This document shows, in pieces, positions 62,700 to 64,000 of a stretch of DNA of 64,000 nt. Position numbers and translations under genes: made by a program. Positions within the stretch are counted from its first letter, which is position 1, and each line of letters begins with the position of its first letter. Under the pieces are notes generated by a model. It was not told the DNA's origin, made no database searches, and worked only from the letters and a program-made list of their open reading frames with translations. Source of the DNA: Cucumis sativus. Lineage: Eukaryota > Streptophyta > Magnoliopsida > Cucurbitales > Cucurbitaceae. The stretch lies in the NCBI RefSeq assembly GCF_000004075.3, contig NC_026656.2, positions 22,330,607-22,394,606 on the forward strand, written 5' to 3'.

Positions 62700-64000
62700 C
62701 ATAATTGGTATTTGGGTCTAGCATTCCCAGGAAACGTTCTAGTATTAGAATATTCTAGAGACATCTCCTTAAGATATTTTAGAATAGGTAGAAGATTTCT
62801 TTAAAATTTGAGAGAAAAATTGTATTTCTAAAGAATATTTTAGAGGGTTATTTGTAATTGGTGGAACTAGAAATTCAAATCTAAGGAGAGGGATTTGAAT
62901 TTAGGTTTAGAGGAGCTGAAAGCCAAATTTACCTTTGGAATTGTGTCTGTAACTTTACTACTAGACATAGTTGAGGGGCTCAAGTCCCCGCTAGGCCTAG
63001 TAAATCCATCATTGATCACTACATACGAGTTGACAAAATCTAACCTAAGTTTTTGGTATCTTAGAGTTTGTATCAAACCAAAAAACTAAAGCTAATCAAT
63101 AATACAAATATAAGTAGTTTGTTCCTAAAGAAAAACTCACTTTCAAGCACTCTCTCCAATCTCTGTAAGTTTCTTTTCAACGAATTGGTATTAGAGCTTA
63201 AGATCCTTTTTTAAGAAAATAGACAAGTGATGACATGGTCCCATTCCATGTCTTATTGCACTACAAAAGCAACTTTGATAACTGTTGCATCAAGATAAAG
63301 ACTTTCATTGGCTCACAGTATATGAAAGATAGTAGAGAAAGGAAATGTCGAGCCAAAAAATGATGGTAGTCTTTCTCAAACACTAAAGGACCATTTGAGA
63401 GACAAAAAATGAGAGGAGTCTTCTTATCTTTCTTTCTTGACTCTCTGATGCCCTTTCCAGAGTTTTCATAGAAAGCTTGGAAGGGTGAAATTGTCCATCT
63501 AGTTCAATGTCATCTTTAGAGTGAGTTTTCTATACAGATGGTTAGCTTAATAGCTAGTTGAAAAAAGTTTCTCTTTCATAGTCTGGTCCCAAATCTCAGA
63601 AAGTAAACTGGTACAATTGATGATTCTTTCTTTGATAGGACAAGTTCCTGTTCAGTAACCTTAAACTTGATGTAGTCACTGATTGGTTTTGTTACTAAGG
63701 ATAAACCCATCAAGGTTAAAGACAAGATCAATCAAAGATCTTGGCAAACATGAATACAAAACCTTTCAACTTCCTTTAAAAACATAAATTTAAATATATG
63801 CACTTAACTTGAAGGACTTAGTCAGCTGTTTGAAAAGTTGTGACCATCTTGGAGGGGTCTGAAAGCGATCAAGCAGGAATGACGAGGTCGTCCAATCTGC
63901 CTTTTAGAGGTTCAATTTGGCTCGTTGGAGGTCATCAGTATATTTTATTAATGGGGTTAATTTCTGCCTCTCTAATGTTCATCATGAAGAGAACAAAATT
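62700..64000 (+). mobile_element. Decayed Ty1/copia LTR retrotransposon, 5' portion (runs off the window)
   Basis: A primer-binding site ttggtattagagctt (63185-63199), close to the tRNA-iMet PBS word TGGTATCAGAGC, follows a stretch ending in ttcttttca (likely LTR end, about 63179). Upstream, about 450-500 bases have the low-complexity AT-rich character of a plant LTR, but its left edge is not fixed. Downstream, interrupted reading frames recall copia gag: FDNC...IKIKTFIGSQYMKD near 63268-63325 and SLSQTLKDHLRDKK near 63370-63410. Stops and frameshifts show it is inactive. The 3' LTR would lie beyond the window. Confidence 0.7.

Overview
This is nuclear DNA from a eudicot plant. It is AT-rich, its genes are split by GT-AG introns, and every recognisable protein has its closest known relatives in flowering plants. 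Several dispersed AT-rich foldback repeats and a tRNA-derived SINE look like elements common in cucurbit genomes. Cucurbitaceae is therefore my best guess, but that is inference. No bacterial operon, CRISPR array, tRNA or rRNA gene was seen.

Layout. (1) 2-887 (+): the 3' part of an ALD1-type aminotransferase gene. (2) 3359-3571 (+): a small single-exon gene of unknown function with a clear TATA box. (3) 8281-17367 (+): a seven-exon gene for a CID-domain RNA polymerase II CTD-binding protein (RPRD/Rtt103 class); its introns hold two copies of a SINE. (4) 17.4-24.4 kb: a gene-poor, repeat-rich stretch with an (AT)n microsatellite and an array of short palindromes. (5) 24442-29700 (+) and 34107-37464 (+): two tandem YSL7-type oligopeptide/metal-nicotianamine transporter genes. 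Between them lie a broken YSL exon fragment (30929-31086) and an opposite-strand multi-pass membrane protein gene (32264-33178). (6) 38651-42950 (-): a nine-exon M50B-like membrane metalloprotease-family gene. (7) 43-49 kb: gene-poor. (8) 49150-49941 (+): a DUF1645 protein. (9) 52130-52592 (-): a single-finger C2H2 repressor gene that appears broken (no ATG, plus a frameshift). (10) 54672-56760 (-) and 57330-61811 (+): a divergent pair, a small conserved plant protein of unknown function and a CRS1-type chloroplast group II intron splicing factor. (11) About 62.7-64.0 kb: the left part of a decayed Ty1/copia retrotransposon.

The genes are not obviously one pathway. They look like an ordinary euchromatic gene neighbourhood with one tandem duplication (YSL). 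For each multi-exon gene the exon lengths, after joining at the proposed splice sites, sum to a multiple of three without an internal stop. The most informative oddities are two GC-AG introns, the structural changes within the YSL cluster, the double lesion in the zinc-finger gene, and a family of palindromic AT-rich repeats. I found nothing that I can defend as a wholly new biological system.
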